This document shows, in pieces, positions 1 to 9,507 of a DNA stretch of 64,000 nt. Below the pieces are notes generated by a model. That model ran no database searches. It saw nothing but the letters and a program-made list of their open reading frames with translations, and had not been told where the DNA came from. The stretch is from Citrobacter freundii ATCC 8090 = MTCC 1658 = NBRC 12681 (GTDB taxonomy: Bacteria; Pseudomonadota; Gammaproteobacteria; Enterobacterales; Enterobacteriaceae), in contig NZ_CP049015.1 of the NCBI RefSeq assembly GCF_011064845.1, positions 3,038,001-3,102,000 on the forward strand, in the 5' to 3' direction. The position numbers and the translations under genes were made by a program. Numbering within the stretch: the first letter of the stretch is position 1; each line of letters opens with the position of its first letter.

Positions 1-352
1 ACGGCCTTTTACCCAACGCCAACCACCCACAGAGAAACATCGCCACCGCGCACCAGATCAGCATTAGCGGAAGCGAAAAGAGTTCCAGACGCAGGGCAAT
101 CAATCCAAGCACCGAGCCCAGGATCGTTCCGCCTATACGCTCAAACGCTCTGGGAACAACGTTACCCCAAAAAGAAATTGGCCCCATAATCACCACCAGC
201 GTGATCAGAGGCCATGTACCTTCGGGAATGTTTAACAGGCGTACCAACAGAAAAGTAAGAAGAAACGCCAGCGCAATGCGAATGCCATGCACCACACGAT
301 AATGACGATACAAACGAATTTCAAAAGGACTCAGCGACTTATCTGCACGCAC
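1..352 (-). CDS. yeeA: YeeA, FUSC-family inner membrane protein (5' part only)
   Basis: This is the N-terminal 117 codons of a gene that runs off the left edge. Translation of the minus strand gives MRADKSLSPFEIRLYRHYR followed by hydrophobic stretches, including IALAFLLTFLLVRLL and WPLITLVVIMGPISFWG. This matches my recollection of E. coli YeeA, a predicted multi-span membrane protein of the aromatic acid exporter/fusaric acid resistance type with no firmly known substrate. The start is GTG at 350-352, because the upstream in-frame options are closed and MRADKS is the known family start. A GGAG lies about 11 bases upstream. It precedes sbmC in the E. coli order, on the same strand. The C-terminus and stop are outside the window. 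Confidence 0.88.
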   Translation of the reverse strand, partial: MRADKSLSPFEIRLYRHYRVVHGIRIALAFLLTFLLVRLLNIPEGTWPLITLVVIMGPISFWGNVVPRAFERIGGTILGSVLGLIALRLELFSLPLMLIWCAVAMFLCGWLALGKRP

Positions 353-459
353 TCATGCACTCCGTCAGGGAATAGCAAAGAAGCGAATTGTACCTGTTTT
401 TACGGTGAAAACATCATCCTGATGACCAGGACATTCATCCTGATTTACACCAAAAACAG

Positions 460-927
460 TTACTTCAACTGTACCGGCACGTACATTTCAATGTCCCAGT
501 AACCGTCCTCCATGCCGTTGTTCAGATAAACTTCAAAACAGGGTTTAGCGGCTATCGCATACGTCGAATCCTGCATCAGGCGCTCAAAAAACTGATACCA
601 CGGCGTCGCGAAGTCATGATTTTCAACGCGCGCAACGGCTATAGCATAGTCGCCACCTGCCAGCTCGGTCTGGATCACGCCTTCGCTGTTTTCCGGGATC
701 TCAAAACCTTCAGGCACAGACACCACGGTATCACAACGCAGTTTTTCCGCCGGAACAACGTCAGGATTGTCGTAATAAACGGCTATCCATTCCAGCGGTA
801 CGATCTGCTTACCGTCGACCCACATCATTAACTGTTCGAAACCTTGCTTTACCGTTTGTTCCCACGGTCCAACCATATGGAAACCGGCAATTATGCGTTT
901 CTCGACCTGCTTTATCTCGTACTCCAT
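460..927 (-). CDS. sbmC: SbmC (GyrI), DNA gyrase inhibitor
   Basis: The 155 aa product closely resembles E. coli SbmC (157 aa), with the same opening ([11 protein letters not shown]) and the conserved end [19 protein letters not shown]. The family has the GyrI-like/AraC effector-binding fold. In E. coli it binds gyrase, blocks supercoiling and protects against microcin B17 and CcdB; it acts in the cytoplasm. The start follows an ATAACCTCC (minus: GGAGGTTAT) ribosome site. A LexA box at 944-963 lies just upstream, so SOS control is expected as in E. coli. The protein is two residues shorter at the C-terminus than the K-12 one, with nothing missing from the core. Confidence 0.93.
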   Translation of the reverse strand: MEYEIKQVEKRIIAGFHMVGPWEQTVKQGFEQLMMWVDGKQIVPLEWIAVYYDNPDVVPAEKLRCDTVVSVPEGFEIPENSEGVIQTELAGGDYAIAVARVENHDFATPWYQFFERLMQDSTYAIAAKPCFEVYLNNGMEDGYWDIEMYVPVQLK

Positions 928-943
928 ATAACCTCCGTTATTA

Positions 944-963
944 CACTGTATTTATATACAGTG
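944..963 (-). promoter_or_regulatory. LexA (SOS) box upstream of sbmC
   Basis: CTG at 946-948 and CAG at 959-961 flank ten A/T bases, giving the LexA pattern CTG-N10-CAG. The flanks extend the near-palindrome to 26 bp (941-966, TTACACTG...CAGTGTAA). It ends 17 bases before the sbmC start codon, where it can cover the promoter or early transcript. E. coli sbmC is a known LexA target; use of the site here is inferred. Confidence 0.9.
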
Positions 964-1049
964 TAATTTTTAGGTATGACGGCCACAAGAAATCAGTGAT
1001 TATTATGTGAGCAGATTCGCACTCTTGCCAGTCAGGCACATCAGGAAAA

Positions 1050-2222
1050 CTACGCCTTATGGCGGAAGTAATCGCTCAAACGCGAGAAGACGCCACCTTC
1101 GTTGACAGACTCCAGCGTAACCAGAGGCCAGTGCGCCACCAGTTTATCCCGATCGTAGAGTTCAATTTCCCCCACACGTTGATGGGCTGCAATCGGGGCG
1201 ACCAGTTCTTTCTTATCAAGAACATATTTTGCCTTGATATTCGCGACTTCGGCTTTAGGCAGGGCCATCCAGAAATCCTGCTCTGTGCCAAGGCTAATTT
1301 TTTCTTTATCGCCATACCAGATCCGTTCAATACCGACCTGCTTACCGCTACGTAAAACCTGCACGGTATCGAAGTTCTGTTGTCCCCATTGCAGCAGTTT
1401 TCTCGCCTGGTCTTCACGTCCTTTCGCACTCTCCGCCCCCATCACAACCGCAATCAGGCGGCGCTGCCCATCAACAGCAGAAGCAATCAGGTTGAATCCA
1501 GCGCCGGAGGTATGCCCAGTCTTCAGACCGTCGACGTTCATGGTTTTATCCCACAACAAACCGTTACGGTTTTGCTGCGTGATTCCGTTCCAGGTAAGGC
1601 TTTTTTCACTGTACATATGGTAGAAATCCGGCTCTCCATGGATGATAGCTCGCGACAGCACGGCCAGATCGTAAGCTGAGCTATGCTGACCTGGCGCATC
1701 CAGACCATGTACCGTTTCAAAATGCGTGTCCCGCAGGTTCAGCTTTTGCACATAGTTGTTCATCATCGCGACAAACTGCGACTGCCCTCCGGCGATGTAA
1801 TCCGCCAGCGCCACGCAGGCATCATTACCGGAATCAACAATTAGCCCGCGACTCAAGTCGCGCACGGAAACGCGATCCCCTTCTTTCAGGAACATTAAAG
1901 ATGAACCGACGAATACCGGATTATCTTTCGCCCAGGCGTCGCGCCCAACGGTGACAATATCTGTCGGACTAATACGCTTGCTGTCGATTGCGCGATCGAC
2001 AACATAACCAGTCATCAGCTTTGTCAGGCTGGCAGGGTTGCGCTGCTGGTGTTCATTTCCGGCTGTCAGGATTTGGCCCGTGGTGTAATCCATTAATACC
2101 CACGCTCCGGCATTAATCGCAGGTGGCTGTGGGGAAAAGCTTACGACCTCGGTCGCGTACGCGGGCGAAAAACTCATCGCAAAGAGTGAAGCGGCAATAA
2201 ACAAACGGCGTTTCAACAGCAT
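1050..2222 (-). CDS. dacD: DacD, D-alanyl-D-alanine carboxypeptidase (PBP6b)
   Basis: This 390 aa low-molecular-weight penicillin-binding protein removes the terminal D-Ala from peptidoglycan pentapeptides at the outer face of the inner membrane. A signal peptide (residues 1-23, MLLKRRLFIAASLF...SPAYA) precedes the S11 peptidase domain. The three active-site motifs are S65-L-T-K68, S131-G-N133 and K235-T-G237. The C-terminal end (SRLSDYFRHKA) is the amphipathic anchor of this family. The open frame extends 31 codons further upstream, but ATG at 2220-2222 has a TGAGGAC ribosome site, begins at the signal peptide and gives the family length (388 in E. coli). A strong CRP-like site lies about 80 bases upstream. 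phsC ends 139 bases upstream on the same strand. Confidence 0.94.
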   Translation of the reverse strand: MLLKRRLFIAASLFAMSFSPAYATEVVSFSPQPPAINAGAWVLMDYTTGQILTAGNEHQQRNPASLTKLMTGYVVDRAIDSKRISPTDIVTVGRDAWAKDNPVFVGSSLMFLKEGDRVSVRDLSRGLIVDSGNDACVALADYIAGGQSQFVAMMNNYVQKLNLRDTHFETVHGLDAPGQHSSAYDLAVLSRAIIHGEPDFYHMYSEKSLTWNGITQQNRNGLLWDKTMNVDGLKTGHTSGAGFNLIASAVDGQRRLIAVVMGAESAKGREDQARKLLQWGQQNFDTVQVLRSGKQVGIERIWYGDKEKISLGTEQDFWMALPKAEVANIKAKYVLDKKELVAPIAAHQRVGEIELYDRDKLVAHWPLVTLESVNEGGVFSRLSDYFRHKA

Positions 2223-2295
2223 GTCCTCAGGAAATGGAAAAATAGCCGTTCTTTTTACGGAAGTTCTGGCGAACAAACATGGATAAATTGCAAGA

Positions 2296-2317
2296 AAATG
2301 TGACATAAGGCACATTT
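2296..2317. promoter_or_regulatory. Predicted CRP-cAMP site between phsC and dacD
   Basis: The half-sites AAATGTGA and GCACATTT are separated by six bases. They match the CRP consensus AAATGTGA-N6-TCACATTT at 15 of 16 arm positions. The centre is about 84 bases upstream of the dacD start codon and about 55 bases after the phsC stop. That places it to act on dacD; I could not find a convincing -10/-35 at standard class I or II spacing, so the promoter is unassigned. Confidence 0.55.
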
Positions 2318-2361
2318 TCTTGCTGTAAGGAAAGGTTTTCAGATATCAACCGCGGCGGGCA

Positions 2362-3129
2362 TTAGCCTTTGCGCGGTGCTGTCTCTGCGTGATGGCTGCG
2401 ATGACGATGATAGCCATCTATCATGCTGCGGAAAATTTGCCCCGGTGTGTCACCCAGCGTGCACAGGTAAATATGTGCACAGATGAACAGTAAGCCGACA
2501 ATCGCCAACACCATATGCAGCACCAGCATCACAGGCCCTGCCCCTATTACCTGCGGGTAGAGACATAACAACCCGGTAATGATCAACAGCGGAACCAGCG
2601 CATACATGATGGCCAGATAAGCCAACTGTTGTAGCGGGTTAAATTTACTCTCTGCCGTTGCTGCAAACGGGTGCGGCTCACCTTTCATGATGCCATACAG
2701 ATAAAAGCGCGTTTGCAACAAGCAGCGTGATATCAACCCGTTAAACTTCACCCGATAATGACAACCGTTGCCGCTGGTTGCGTTGATTAGCACAAAACCA
2801 ACCCAGAAGGCCAACAGGGCGAAACCGCACCAGGTATGTACCTGCACCATCAATGCCACCGGTCCGACAGAGAAGTGCCCAAACAGGCCACTCAGCAGAA
2901 GCAGGATAAAAAGCAGCGCATTACCCCAGTGCCAGCGGCGAACTGCCAGCGAATAGAGGTAATCCCGATGTTCTTCTCCAGTAGCTGTTTTGGGTGACAG
3001 CATCCGACGTAACAGCGCGTGTATAACCAGGCCCGCAATCATCAGCACAATAACAACGCCTGCATAAATGAGCCACAGCGGCCAGTAGTCCGGCGCATAG
3101 TTAAGCTCTGCTCCCCAGATAGAATTCAT
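2362..3129 (-). CDS. phsC: PhsC, thiosulfate reductase cytochrome b subunit
   Basis: The 255 aa integral membrane protein has several hydrophobic spans (for example [20 protein letters not shown] near residues 18-38, then [19 protein letters not shown] and [21 protein letters not shown]). Histidines in or beside these spans can serve as haem b ligands. It is the PhsC type of cytochrome b anchor (254 aa in Salmonella). It takes electrons from menaquinol and passes them to PhsB and PhsA during anaerobic reduction of thiosulfate to sulfide and sulfite. Its start codon overlaps the phsB stop (ATGA, 3126-3129), so the two are translationally coupled. Confidence 0.93.
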   Translation of the reverse strand: MNSIWGAELNYAPDYWPLWLIYAGVVIVLMIAGLVIHALLRRMLSPKTATGEEHRDYLYSLAVRRWHWGNALLFILLLLSGLFGHFSVGPVALMVQVHTWCGFALLAFWVGFVLINATSGNGCHYRVKFNGLISRCLLQTRFYLYGIMKGEPHPFAATAESKFNPLQQLAYLAIMYALVPLLIITGLLCLYPQVIGAGPVMLVLHMVLAIVGLLFICAHIYLCTLGDTPGQIFRSMIDGYHRHRSHHAETAPRKG

Positions 3130-3704
3130 GCTTTACCCTCCTGATGGATCTCTTTACGCCGATAAACACTCACCGGGCCGCTACGCGTATCCTGCTGGCG
3201 ATAAACCTCTTTTTGATTTATCCAGTGCTGAATTTCCGGGTCGTCACGACGACCAAATTTCAGCGCATCCGTCGGGCAAACGGAAACGCAGGCGGGCGAT
3301 TGTCCAGTCTCCAGTCGGGTATCTGCACAGAAGTTACATTTGTCGGCAATTCCCGTTTGCGGATTGAGATAACGGACGTGGAACGGACAAGCGGCAACAC
3401 AATAGTCACAGCCAATACAGCGAGACTTATCCACTTGCACAATGCCATTTTCGTCGCGAAATGACGCACCGGTCGGACAAACGCTGACACACGGCGCATC
3501 TTCACAATGCTGACAGGAAACGCGAACAAACTGGAAGTGGGATAGCACCTCGGGTTCATGTTCGGGTGAACGGATCTGCACCTGTAGACGGCTAAATCCC
3601 TCTGGCACGTCATTCAAAACTTTGCAGGCAACCGTACATGCCTGACAGCCGATACAGCGTTTCTCGTCATGCAGCATGACATAAGGGTTTGTTGCTTGAT
3701 TCAT
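3126..3704 (-). CDS. phsB: PhsB, thiosulfate reductase electron-transfer subunit (4Fe-4S)
   Basis: This 192 aa ferredoxin-like subunit has four cysteine clusters. The first is C17-I-G-C20-Q-A-C23-TVA-C27; the others are in [26 protein letters not shown] and CNFCADTRL...CVSVCP. Together they suit four [4Fe-4S] centres, as in the DmsB/NrfC/PhsB family. It carries electrons from PhsC to the catalytic PhsA. The frame is open for six more codons upstream, but ATG at 3702-3704 has an AAGGAGAA ribosome site and gives the same length as Salmonella PhsB. It follows phsA by 14 bases and overlaps phsC by 4. Confidence 0.94.
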   Translation of the reverse strand: MNQATNPYVMLHDEKRCIGCQACTVACKVLNDVPEGFSRLQVQIRSPEHEPEVLSHFQFVRVSCQHCEDAPCVSVCPTGASFRDENGIVQVDKSRCIGCDYCVAACPFHVRYLNPQTGIADKCNFCADTRLETGQSPACVSVCPTDALKFGRRDDPEIQHWINQKEVYRQQDTRSGPVSVYRRKEIHQEGKA

Positions 3705-3718
3705 GATGTTCTCCTTTC

Positions 3719-5992
3719 TCATGCCCGACGAAGCGTAACGCCAGCGGTGTGCACCACTGTACCGGAAACCGGACTGGTAACATGCGGAAGCAAATTACCG
3801 CAATGGATACCGTGCGTTGTCGCTGCGGTTTTGGCTCCCGCCTTGGCGCCAAACCCCATATAAACAAACAGCGTATCGGGCCGAATTCCGGCGGTGACCA
3901 GCGCTTTGCCTTTTTCCTTGCCGGTCGCGTTTTCCAGCCAGATGTCATCGCCGCTTTTGATGCCTTTTTCACGGGCCGTTTGCGGGTGGATCCACACCGC
4001 GTTGTCCCACATCAACTCGCTAAGCAGTGGCACGTATTGCGTCGCACCGTTGGTATGAACCGCCACTTTTCCCTGGATAAAATAGAGCTCACTATCGCCT
4101 TTGAGCGCAAAATTGCGCGCGCGCGGAATACCGTAGCCAGGCAGGAGCGTCTCCAGCTCTTCAGAATAAAGCTCTATTTTTCCTGAAGGGGATTTAAAGC
4201 GCAGTTGCTCGCCATAGGTACCGTCGCTGTCAACCGCCACCGCGCCCGGATAGCGTTCCACAAACTGACGCACCGCTTCAGGTTCACGCAGCAGTAACGG
4301 AACACCCCACTCCCGATACCCTTTCTCACGCAGTTCAGCAGACAGCGCATGATCGCCATTAAGCTGGTATAACTGACGCGTTTGCATATCCTGCCATGGG
4401 TAGAATTGCCCAAGGCCTAACTGCACGGCCAGCTCTTTCCAGATTTGCCAGCTTGGACGCGCATCACCAATAGGTTCTACTACCTGCTGGCGCAGGGCAT
4501 AGGCTGGATTCAGACCCGACATGTCTGAAACTTCTTCATCGCGCTCAAGGTAAGTACATTCAGGCAAAAGGTAGTCGGCATACGCCGCGCTTTCGCTTAG
4601 ATAAACATCACAACTGACCACAAGGTCGAGCTGTTCAACGGTTTTGACCAGATCCGGTCGGCAGGTAACGGTTTGGAAAGGGTTGTGTCGGGACATAATC
4701 CATCCCTTCACCGGATAAGGCGTCTGGTTTAACACAGCATCAATGATGCTTTGCACCACACCACCGCCCGCCGCGATGTACTTAAACTGCGGGGCTACCA
4801 GATCGATACGCTGCGCCGTTGGCTTGGGTAATTTGACATCGGGTTTTGCCAGCACCGGAGCGACCTTCTCTCCGGCCAGCTTATTATAAGTTGCCGCCGC
4901 TTTTTTCTGGTATAAACCGCCTTCACGCTCAATATTACCAAGCAGCACATTGAGGGTAAAAATCATGCGCCGCATATCAATTTCTTCTTGCGAGAACGTC
5001 GCACGATGGCCCGGGCTGACGATAGCATGAGGCGCGCAGGCGGCCATTTCTCGGGTGACCCGAACAATGACATCAGCAGGCACATCAGCTTGCTTTTGCG
5101 CCCATTCCGGCGTGGTCTCTTGTACTGCTTCTGCCAGTTGGTCAAACCCTGTGGTGTAGCGCGCAACGAAGTCCGCGTCATACAATTTTTCATTGATCAT
5201 GACGTGACACATGGCCATCAACACCGGCAAGTCGCCGCCCGGTTTGAGCGCATGCCATTCATCCGCCTTGCTGGAGAAGACGGACAGACGAGGGTCGAAG
5301 CTGACCATTTTTGCGCCCTTTTCCTGCGCCATCATAAGTTCATGCGTTTCGGCAACCTCAATTCCTTCATAAAGGTTGTGACCAAAAGAGACCATATAAC
5401 GGGTATTGGCGATATCCATGGCCAAATCGCCGCCCATCATCACTTTGGCGGCAATCGATTTTCCGGCCGGGCATGTCGACGCGTGCGTAAAGGTGTTTGG
5501 CGATCCGAAAGCCGTCGCCAGTTGAAATAAATGCCCTGAAAGCGAACCGGATTTAGAAGAAAAGACGACGCCCTGAGGACCATGCTGCGTTTTGATTGCC
5601 GTCATTTTTTCGGCAATTTCTTTATACGCTTGTTCCCAGCTAATAACCTGCCATTCTCCGCTCCCGCGAGGTCCTGTGCGTTTCATGGGTTTAACAATAC
5701 GGTGCGGGTCGTTGACCAGGCTAACGCCGCTGCCGCCACGAGCGCAGACACGTGTCCCTTGCTGGGGCGCATTAGGGTTCCCTTGAATAAAAACCGTTTT
5801 ATTATTAATTACCTGTGCCTGTATCGGGCAACGATAAGAACACATTTCACACAAACTTGGCGTCAGGGATGTTTTCCCCTTAATGCTCTCTGGAGAATTA
5901 CGCGCCAGTGCGCCTGGCGGAAAACTGCCTATCGCACAGGCTGAACAGCCTATACCCACTCCTCGCAAAAAATTACGCCGACTAATGCTCAT
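3719..5992 (-). CDS. phsA: PhsA, thiosulfate reductase catalytic subunit (molybdopterin, Tat-exported)
   Basis: The 757 aa product belongs to the DMSO reductase family. A twin-arginine signal (S4-R-R-N-F-L9) directs folded export to the periplasm. An N-terminal [4Fe-4S] site uses C48, C51, C55 and C83. C174 in [10 protein letters not shown] sits where the family places the Mo-ligating cysteine, as in Nap/Fdh/Phs enzymes. The C-terminal molybdopterin dinucleotide-binding domain is intact. Length matches Salmonella PhsA (758). The enzyme cleaves thiosulfate to sulfite and hydrogen sulfide with PhsB and PhsC. An AGGAGG ribosome site lies 6 bases before the ATG. The operon begins here; its predicted CRP-dependent promoter is at 6023-6067. 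phsABC is absent from this place in E. coli K-12. Confidence 0.95.
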   Translation of the reverse strand: MSISRRNFLRGVGIGCSACAIGSFPPGALARNSPESIKGKTSLTPSLCEMCSYRCPIQAQVINNKTVFIQGNPNAPQQGTRVCARGGSGVSLVNDPHRIVKPMKRTGPRGSGEWQVISWEQAYKEIAEKMTAIKTQHGPQGVVFSSKSGSLSGHLFQLATAFGSPNTFTHASTCPAGKSIAAKVMMGGDLAMDIANTRYMVSFGHNLYEGIEVAETHELMMAQEKGAKMVSFDPRLSVFSSKADEWHALKPGGDLPVLMAMCHVMINEKLYDADFVARYTTGFDQLAEAVQETTPEWAQKQADVPADVIVRVTREMAACAPHAIVSPGHRATFSQEEIDMRRMIFTLNVLLGNIEREGGLYQKKAAATYNKLAGEKVAPVLAKPDVKLPKPTAQRIDLVAPQFKYIAAGGGVVQSIIDAVLNQTPYPVKGWIMSRHNPFQTVTCRPDLVKTVEQLDLVVSCDVYLSESAAYADYLLPECTYLERDEEVSDMSGLNPAYALRQQVVEPIGDARPSWQIWKELAVQLGLGQFYPWQDMQTRQLYQLNGDHALSAELREKGYREWGVPLLLREPEAVRQFVERYPGAVAVDSDGTYGEQLRFKSPSGKIELYSEELETLLPGYGIPRARNFALKGDSELYFIQGKVAVHTNGATQYVPLLSELMWDNAVWIHPQTAREKGIKSGDDIWLENATGKEKGKALVTAGIRPDTLFVYMGFGAKAGAKTAATTHGIHCGNLLPHVTSPVSGTVVHTAGVTLRRA

Positions 5993-6392
5993 ATAACCTC
6001 CTGTTATTAGATATATCCAATGATTATATGGCGTTTAGAATATTTATTTTTTACATCAATCACATTTCATTACAATGCATGACAGCGAATTGACACAAAT
6101 AAAAACTCTTTGTTTATAAAAGACTTTTAAAGTTTCCAGAACACAATAAAAGAAGAAGAAAATAACAATAATGGTTATCAATTAGATTGTTTACAAATCC
6201 GCAACTCCAAGATATTTTATTTCCGTAATTTATTTTAACAGTGCGGAATTTATTTATTAATTCTATAAAAGTCCTGTTTATCTCAACTTTATTGCGTACA
6301 CAATCCAGCTTCGATAATACCATAGCTGATTATCTCACTATTTTTTGGTATTCTTGGACGAGCGCTAAATTGATCCCGGACATAACTGAACA
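5993..6392. other. Intergenic region between divergent phsA and sbcB
   Basis: This is 400 AT-rich bases holding the predicted phs promoter near its left end. An open frame on the minus strand at 6114-6323 has no recognisable protein character, and I regard it as chance. The right end (about 6320-6392) should hold the sbcB promoter; I see no unambiguous -35/-10 pair there. Confidence 0.6.
6023..6067 (-). promoter_or_regulatory. Predicted phsABC promoter with CRP (and possible FNR) site
   Basis: On the minus strand a perfect -10 TATAAT lies at 6023-6028. A CRP-like site lies at 6046-6067, with a full left half AAATGTGAT and a poor right half. Its centre (6056.5) is 28.5 bases from the upstream edge of the -10, close to class II activator spacing. 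Inside it, TTGAT at 6055-6059 is a perfect FNR half-site, but its partner half is weak. phs expression is known in Salmonella to be anaerobic and subject to catabolite repression, which fits. The leader before the phsA ATG would be about 25 bases. Confidence 0.55.
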
Positions 6393-7817
6393 ATGAATGA
6401 CGGCAAGCAGCAACCTGGTTTTCTCTTCCACGATTACGAGACATTTGGCACCCATCCGGCGCTGGACAGACCCGCGCAATTTGCGGCTATCCGCACAGAT
6501 AATGATTTCAACATCATCGGTGAACCAGAAGTCTTTTATTGCAAACCCGCGGACGATTATCTGCCGCAGCCTGAGGCGGTGTTGATTACGGGTATCACAC
6601 CGCAGGAAGCACGTGAAAAGGGAGAGAATGAAGCCGCTTTTGCTGCGCGCATCCACGCCCTGTTCACCGTGCCGAAAACCTGTATCCTGGGCTATAACAA
6701 CGTGCGCTTCGATGATGAGGTGACGCGCAACATCCTGTATCGCAATTTCTACGATCCCTATGCCTGGAGTTGGCAGAACGATAATTCGCGCTGGGATCTG
6801 CTGGATGTGATGCGCGCCTGCTATGCCCTGCGCCCTGAAGGCATTAACTGGCCGGAAAACGACGACGGCTTACCCAGCTTCCGCCTGGAGCATTTGACTA
6901 AAGCCAACGGTATTGAGCATGCCAATGCTCACGATGCGATGGCGGACGTATACGCCACGATCGCAATGGCGCAATTAGTGAAGTCACGTCAGCCGCGTCT
7001 GTTTGATTATCTCTACAGCCATCGTAATAAGCACAAGCTGGCCGCACTGGTTGATGTCCCGCAAATGAAACCGCTGGTCCATGTCTCTGGTATGTTCGGC
7101 GCATGGCGCGGTAACACCAGTTGGGTGGCGCCATTGGCGTGGCATCCGGAGAATCGTAACGCAGTTATTATGGTCGACTTAGCTGGTGATATTTCGCCGC
7201 TGCTCGAACTCGACAGCGACGCCCTGCGCGAGCGGCTCTACACGTCTAAAGCGGATCTGGGTGATAACCCGGCCGTACCGGTTAAATTGGTGCACATCAA
7301 CAAATGCCCGGTACTGGCACAGGCGAATACCCTGCGTCCGGAAGACGCCGACCGTCTTGGCATTAACCGCCAGCATTGTCTGGATAATCTTAAAGTTCTG
7401 CGCGAAAACCCGCAGATACGCGACAAAGTGGTCGCGATCTTTGCCGATGCGGAACCCTTTACACCATCAGATAACGTGGATGCCCAACTGTACAACGGCT
7501 TTTTCAGCGATGCTGACCGTGCGGCGATGAAAATCGTTCTGGAAACTGAACCACGCAATTTACCTGCGCTGGATATCTCCTTTGTCGATAAGCGCATTGA
7601 AAAACTGTTGTTTAATTACCGTGCACGTAACTTCCCGGGAACGCTGGACGAAGCTGAACAGCAGCGCTGGCTGGACCATCGTCGCCAGGTATTCACACCG
7701 GAGTTTTTGCAAAATTACGCCAATGAATTGCAGCTATTGAGCCAGCAATATGCGGATAACAAAGAAAAGTTGATGCTGCTGAAATCACTCTGGCAGTATG
7801 CCGAAGAGATTGTATAA
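6393..7817 (+). CDS. sbcB: SbcB, exodeoxyribonuclease I
   Basis: The 474 aa product is a 3'-to-5' exonuclease specific for single-stranded DNA, used in recombination and mismatch repair. The N-terminal DEDD (DnaQ-like) exonuclease domain begins FHDYETFGTHP with metal ligands D14 and E16. The third acidic site lies in YNNVRFDDE and the C-terminal motif in HDAMADVYAT (DEDDh). The SH3-like and helical C-terminal domains that clamp ssDNA are full length (E. coli ExoI, 475 aa). ATG at 6393 starts MNDGKQQ. K-12 has one more Met. The gene is convergent with plaP across a shared terminator; yeeD and yeeE, which lie here in E. coli, are missing. Confidence 0.96.
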   Translation: MNDGKQQPGFLFHDYETFGTHPALDRPAQFAAIRTDNDFNIIGEPEVFYCKPADDYLPQPEAVLITGITPQEAREKGENEAAFAARIHALFTVPKTCILGYNNVRFDDEVTRNILYRNFYDPYAWSWQNDNSRWDLLDVMRACYALRPEGINWPENDDGLPSFRLEHLTKANGIEHANAHDAMADVYATIAMAQLVKSRQPRLFDYLYSHRNKHKLAALVDVPQMKPLVHVSGMFGAWRGNTSWVAPLAWHPENRNAVIMVDLAGDISPLLELDSDALRERLYTSKADLGDNPAVPVKLVHINKCPVLAQANTLRPEDADRLGINRQHCLDNLKVLRENPQIRDKVVAIFADAEPFTPSDNVDAQLYNGFFSDADRAAMKIVLETEPRNLPALDISFVDKRIEKLLFNYRARNFPGTLDEAEQQRWLDHRRQVFTPEFLQNYANELQLLSQQYADNKEKLMLLKSLWQYAEEIV

Positions 7818-7827
7818 ATCCCACGTA

Positions 7828-7861
7828 TAAAAAAACGGAGAACATGTCTCCGTTTTTTTTC
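7828..7861. terminator. Bidirectional terminator between sbcB and plaP
   Basis: The stem ACGGAGA...TCTCCGT (7835-7853) has a short ACATG-type loop. It is followed on the + strand by a run of eight T and preceded by six A, so it can end sbcB (+) and plaP (-) transcription. Confidence 0.85.
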
Positions 7862-7876
7862 AGCTAAATGCAGTTA

Positions 7877-9238
7877 TTACGCGATATCTTCGTCGTACTG
7901 TGGGACCGGGTTGCGGAAGCTTTTGGTCACGCAAGCAAGGTAGATCAGACCGATACCCGCCCAGATCAGGCCCAGAACCATTGAGCTTTCTTCCAGGTTC
8001 ACCCACAGCGCGCCAACGGTCAGCGCACCACACATTGGCAGGAACAGGTACTGGAAGTGATCTTTCAGCGTCTTGTTACGCTTCTCACGGATCCAGAACT
8101 GGGAGATTACCGACAGGTTAACGAAGGTAAATGCCACCAGCGCACCAAAGTTAATCAGCGCCGTCGCCATCACCAGGTCGAAGTTGATTGCCAACAGAGC
8201 AATCGCCCCAACCAGAATGATGTTCATGGACGGAGTACGCCATTTCGGGTGTACATAACCGAAGAAGCTTTTCGGGAATACGCCGTCACGACCCATCACG
8301 TACATCAGACGCGCAACGCCTGCATGCGCCGCCATACCGGACGCCAGTACGGTAATGGTAGAGAAAATCAGCGCGCCGACCTGGAAGAACTTACCGGCAA
8401 CATACAGCATGATTTCCGGCTGCGAAGCATCTGGATCCTTAAAGCGCGAAATATCCGGGAAGTACAACTGCAGCAGATAGGTGGAGACAATAAAGATCAG
8501 GCCACCAATCAGCGCAGTCAGGAAAATCGCACGCGGGATCACGCGCTCAGCGTCTTTGGTTTCTTCTGACAGGTTGCTGATACCGTCAAAACCGGTGAAC
8601 GAGAAGCACAGGATGGTCGCGCCGGTGATCATCGGGATCACGTGCGCATCACCGGACCAGAATGGGCGACTGCTCGCCAGCGTACCGGCACCTTCCCCTT
8701 CGAACACGCCATAAACGACCATGCCGAGGATCACCGCAATCAGCACCACCTGCAACAACACGATCACGGTGTTGAAATTCGCAACGGATTTGAGGCTGCG
8801 CAGGTTGAAGGCGGTCATAAAGGCCACCAGCGCCACCACGAACATCCACGATGGAATCGAAGGCACCAGCGCTTCAAAATAAATTTTCGCCAACAGAATG
8901 TTGATCATCGGGGCGAACAGGTAGTCCAGCAGCGATGACCAACCCACCATAAAGCCAACTGTCGGGCTAATGGATTTCTGGGCGTAAGTGTAGGCAGAGC
9001 CTGCAGACGGATAGCGGCGTACCAGTTTACCGTAGCTCAGTGCGGTAAAAAGGATGGCGATCAGTGCAAAGGCGTAAGCTGTCGGGACGTGACCATCGGT
9101 CATTCCTGATACGATACCGAATGTATCGAACAGCGTCATCGGCTGCATATAGGCAAGGCCCATCATGACAACCGGAACCAGCGTAAGCGTTTTACGTAAT
9201 TCCACGCGAGAGGTGTTTGGAGTAGCGTTATGCGACAT
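7877..9238 (-). CDS. plaP: PlaP (YeeF), low-affinity putrescine importer
   Basis: The 453 aa APC-superfamily transporter has about twelve hydrophobic spans. It is nearly co-linear with E. coli PlaP (452 aa), for example [19 protein letters not shown] at the first span and [15 protein letters not shown] in the substrate-site loop. In E. coli it imports putrescine driven by the proton gradient and has been tied to surface motility. The ATG at 9236-9238 is followed by [11 protein letters not shown] as in E. coli. The gene stands alone between the sbcB terminator and yeeY. Confidence 0.95.
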   Translation of the reverse strand: MSHNATPNTSRVELRKTLTLVPVVMMGLAYMQPMTLFDTFGIVSGMTDGHVPTAYAFALIAILFTALSYGKLVRRYPSAGSAYTYAQKSISPTVGFMVGWSSLLDYLFAPMINILLAKIYFEALVPSIPSWMFVVALVAFMTAFNLRSLKSVANFNTVIVLLQVVLIAVILGMVVYGVFEGEGAGTLASSRPFWSGDAHVIPMITGATILCFSFTGFDGISNLSEETKDAERVIPRAIFLTALIGGLIFIVSTYLLQLYFPDISRFKDPDASQPEIMLYVAGKFFQVGALIFSTITVLASGMAAHAGVARLMYVMGRDGVFPKSFFGYVHPKWRTPSMNIILVGAIALLAINFDLVMATALINFGALVAFTFVNLSVISQFWIREKRNKTLKDHFQYLFLPMCGALTVGALWVNLEESSMVLGLIWAGIGLIYLACVTKSFRNPVPQYDEDIA

Positions 9239-9384
9239 GGTTATCCCCCATTACGGCGAAAACCGTCGCGTAAGCAAAAAATTGCCCCATTTTTTGTTAA
9301 TCCTCAGCGACAACAACTGTCGATTTTTAAGTAAGTATCTATCCGGTACGAAGCCCGGCCTCTTTTATGAATGATTGGTTTGAT

Positions 9385-9421
9385 GCAAAAAAATAACCGA
9401 CGCGTATTAAAACGTCGGTTA
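9385..9421 (-). terminator. Probable yeeY terminator
   Basis: Inverted arms TAACCGACG (9394-9402) and CGTCGGTTA (9413-9421) form a 9 bp stem. On the minus strand the stem is followed by a T-rich run (complement of GCAAAAAAA at 9385-9393). It lies about 90 bases after the yeeY stop codon. Confidence 0.6.
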
Positions 9422-9507
9422 ATGTCATTTTTTGCAAGCGGCATATTTTGCACTAAATTGGGGAGAAATAACAAGAGATTGAAGTGGCCACAAAAGAATA
9501 TTTTTTC

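Noticed and set aside
2223..2315. 31-codon N-terminal extension of dacD
   Set aside because: It would place residues before the signal peptide and run across the CRP-like site; ATG at 2222 has the ribosome site and family length.
6114..6323. 69-codon open frame between phsA and sbcB on the minus strand
   Set aside because: Composition follows the AT-rich spacer, it has no convincing ribosome site and I recognise no family.
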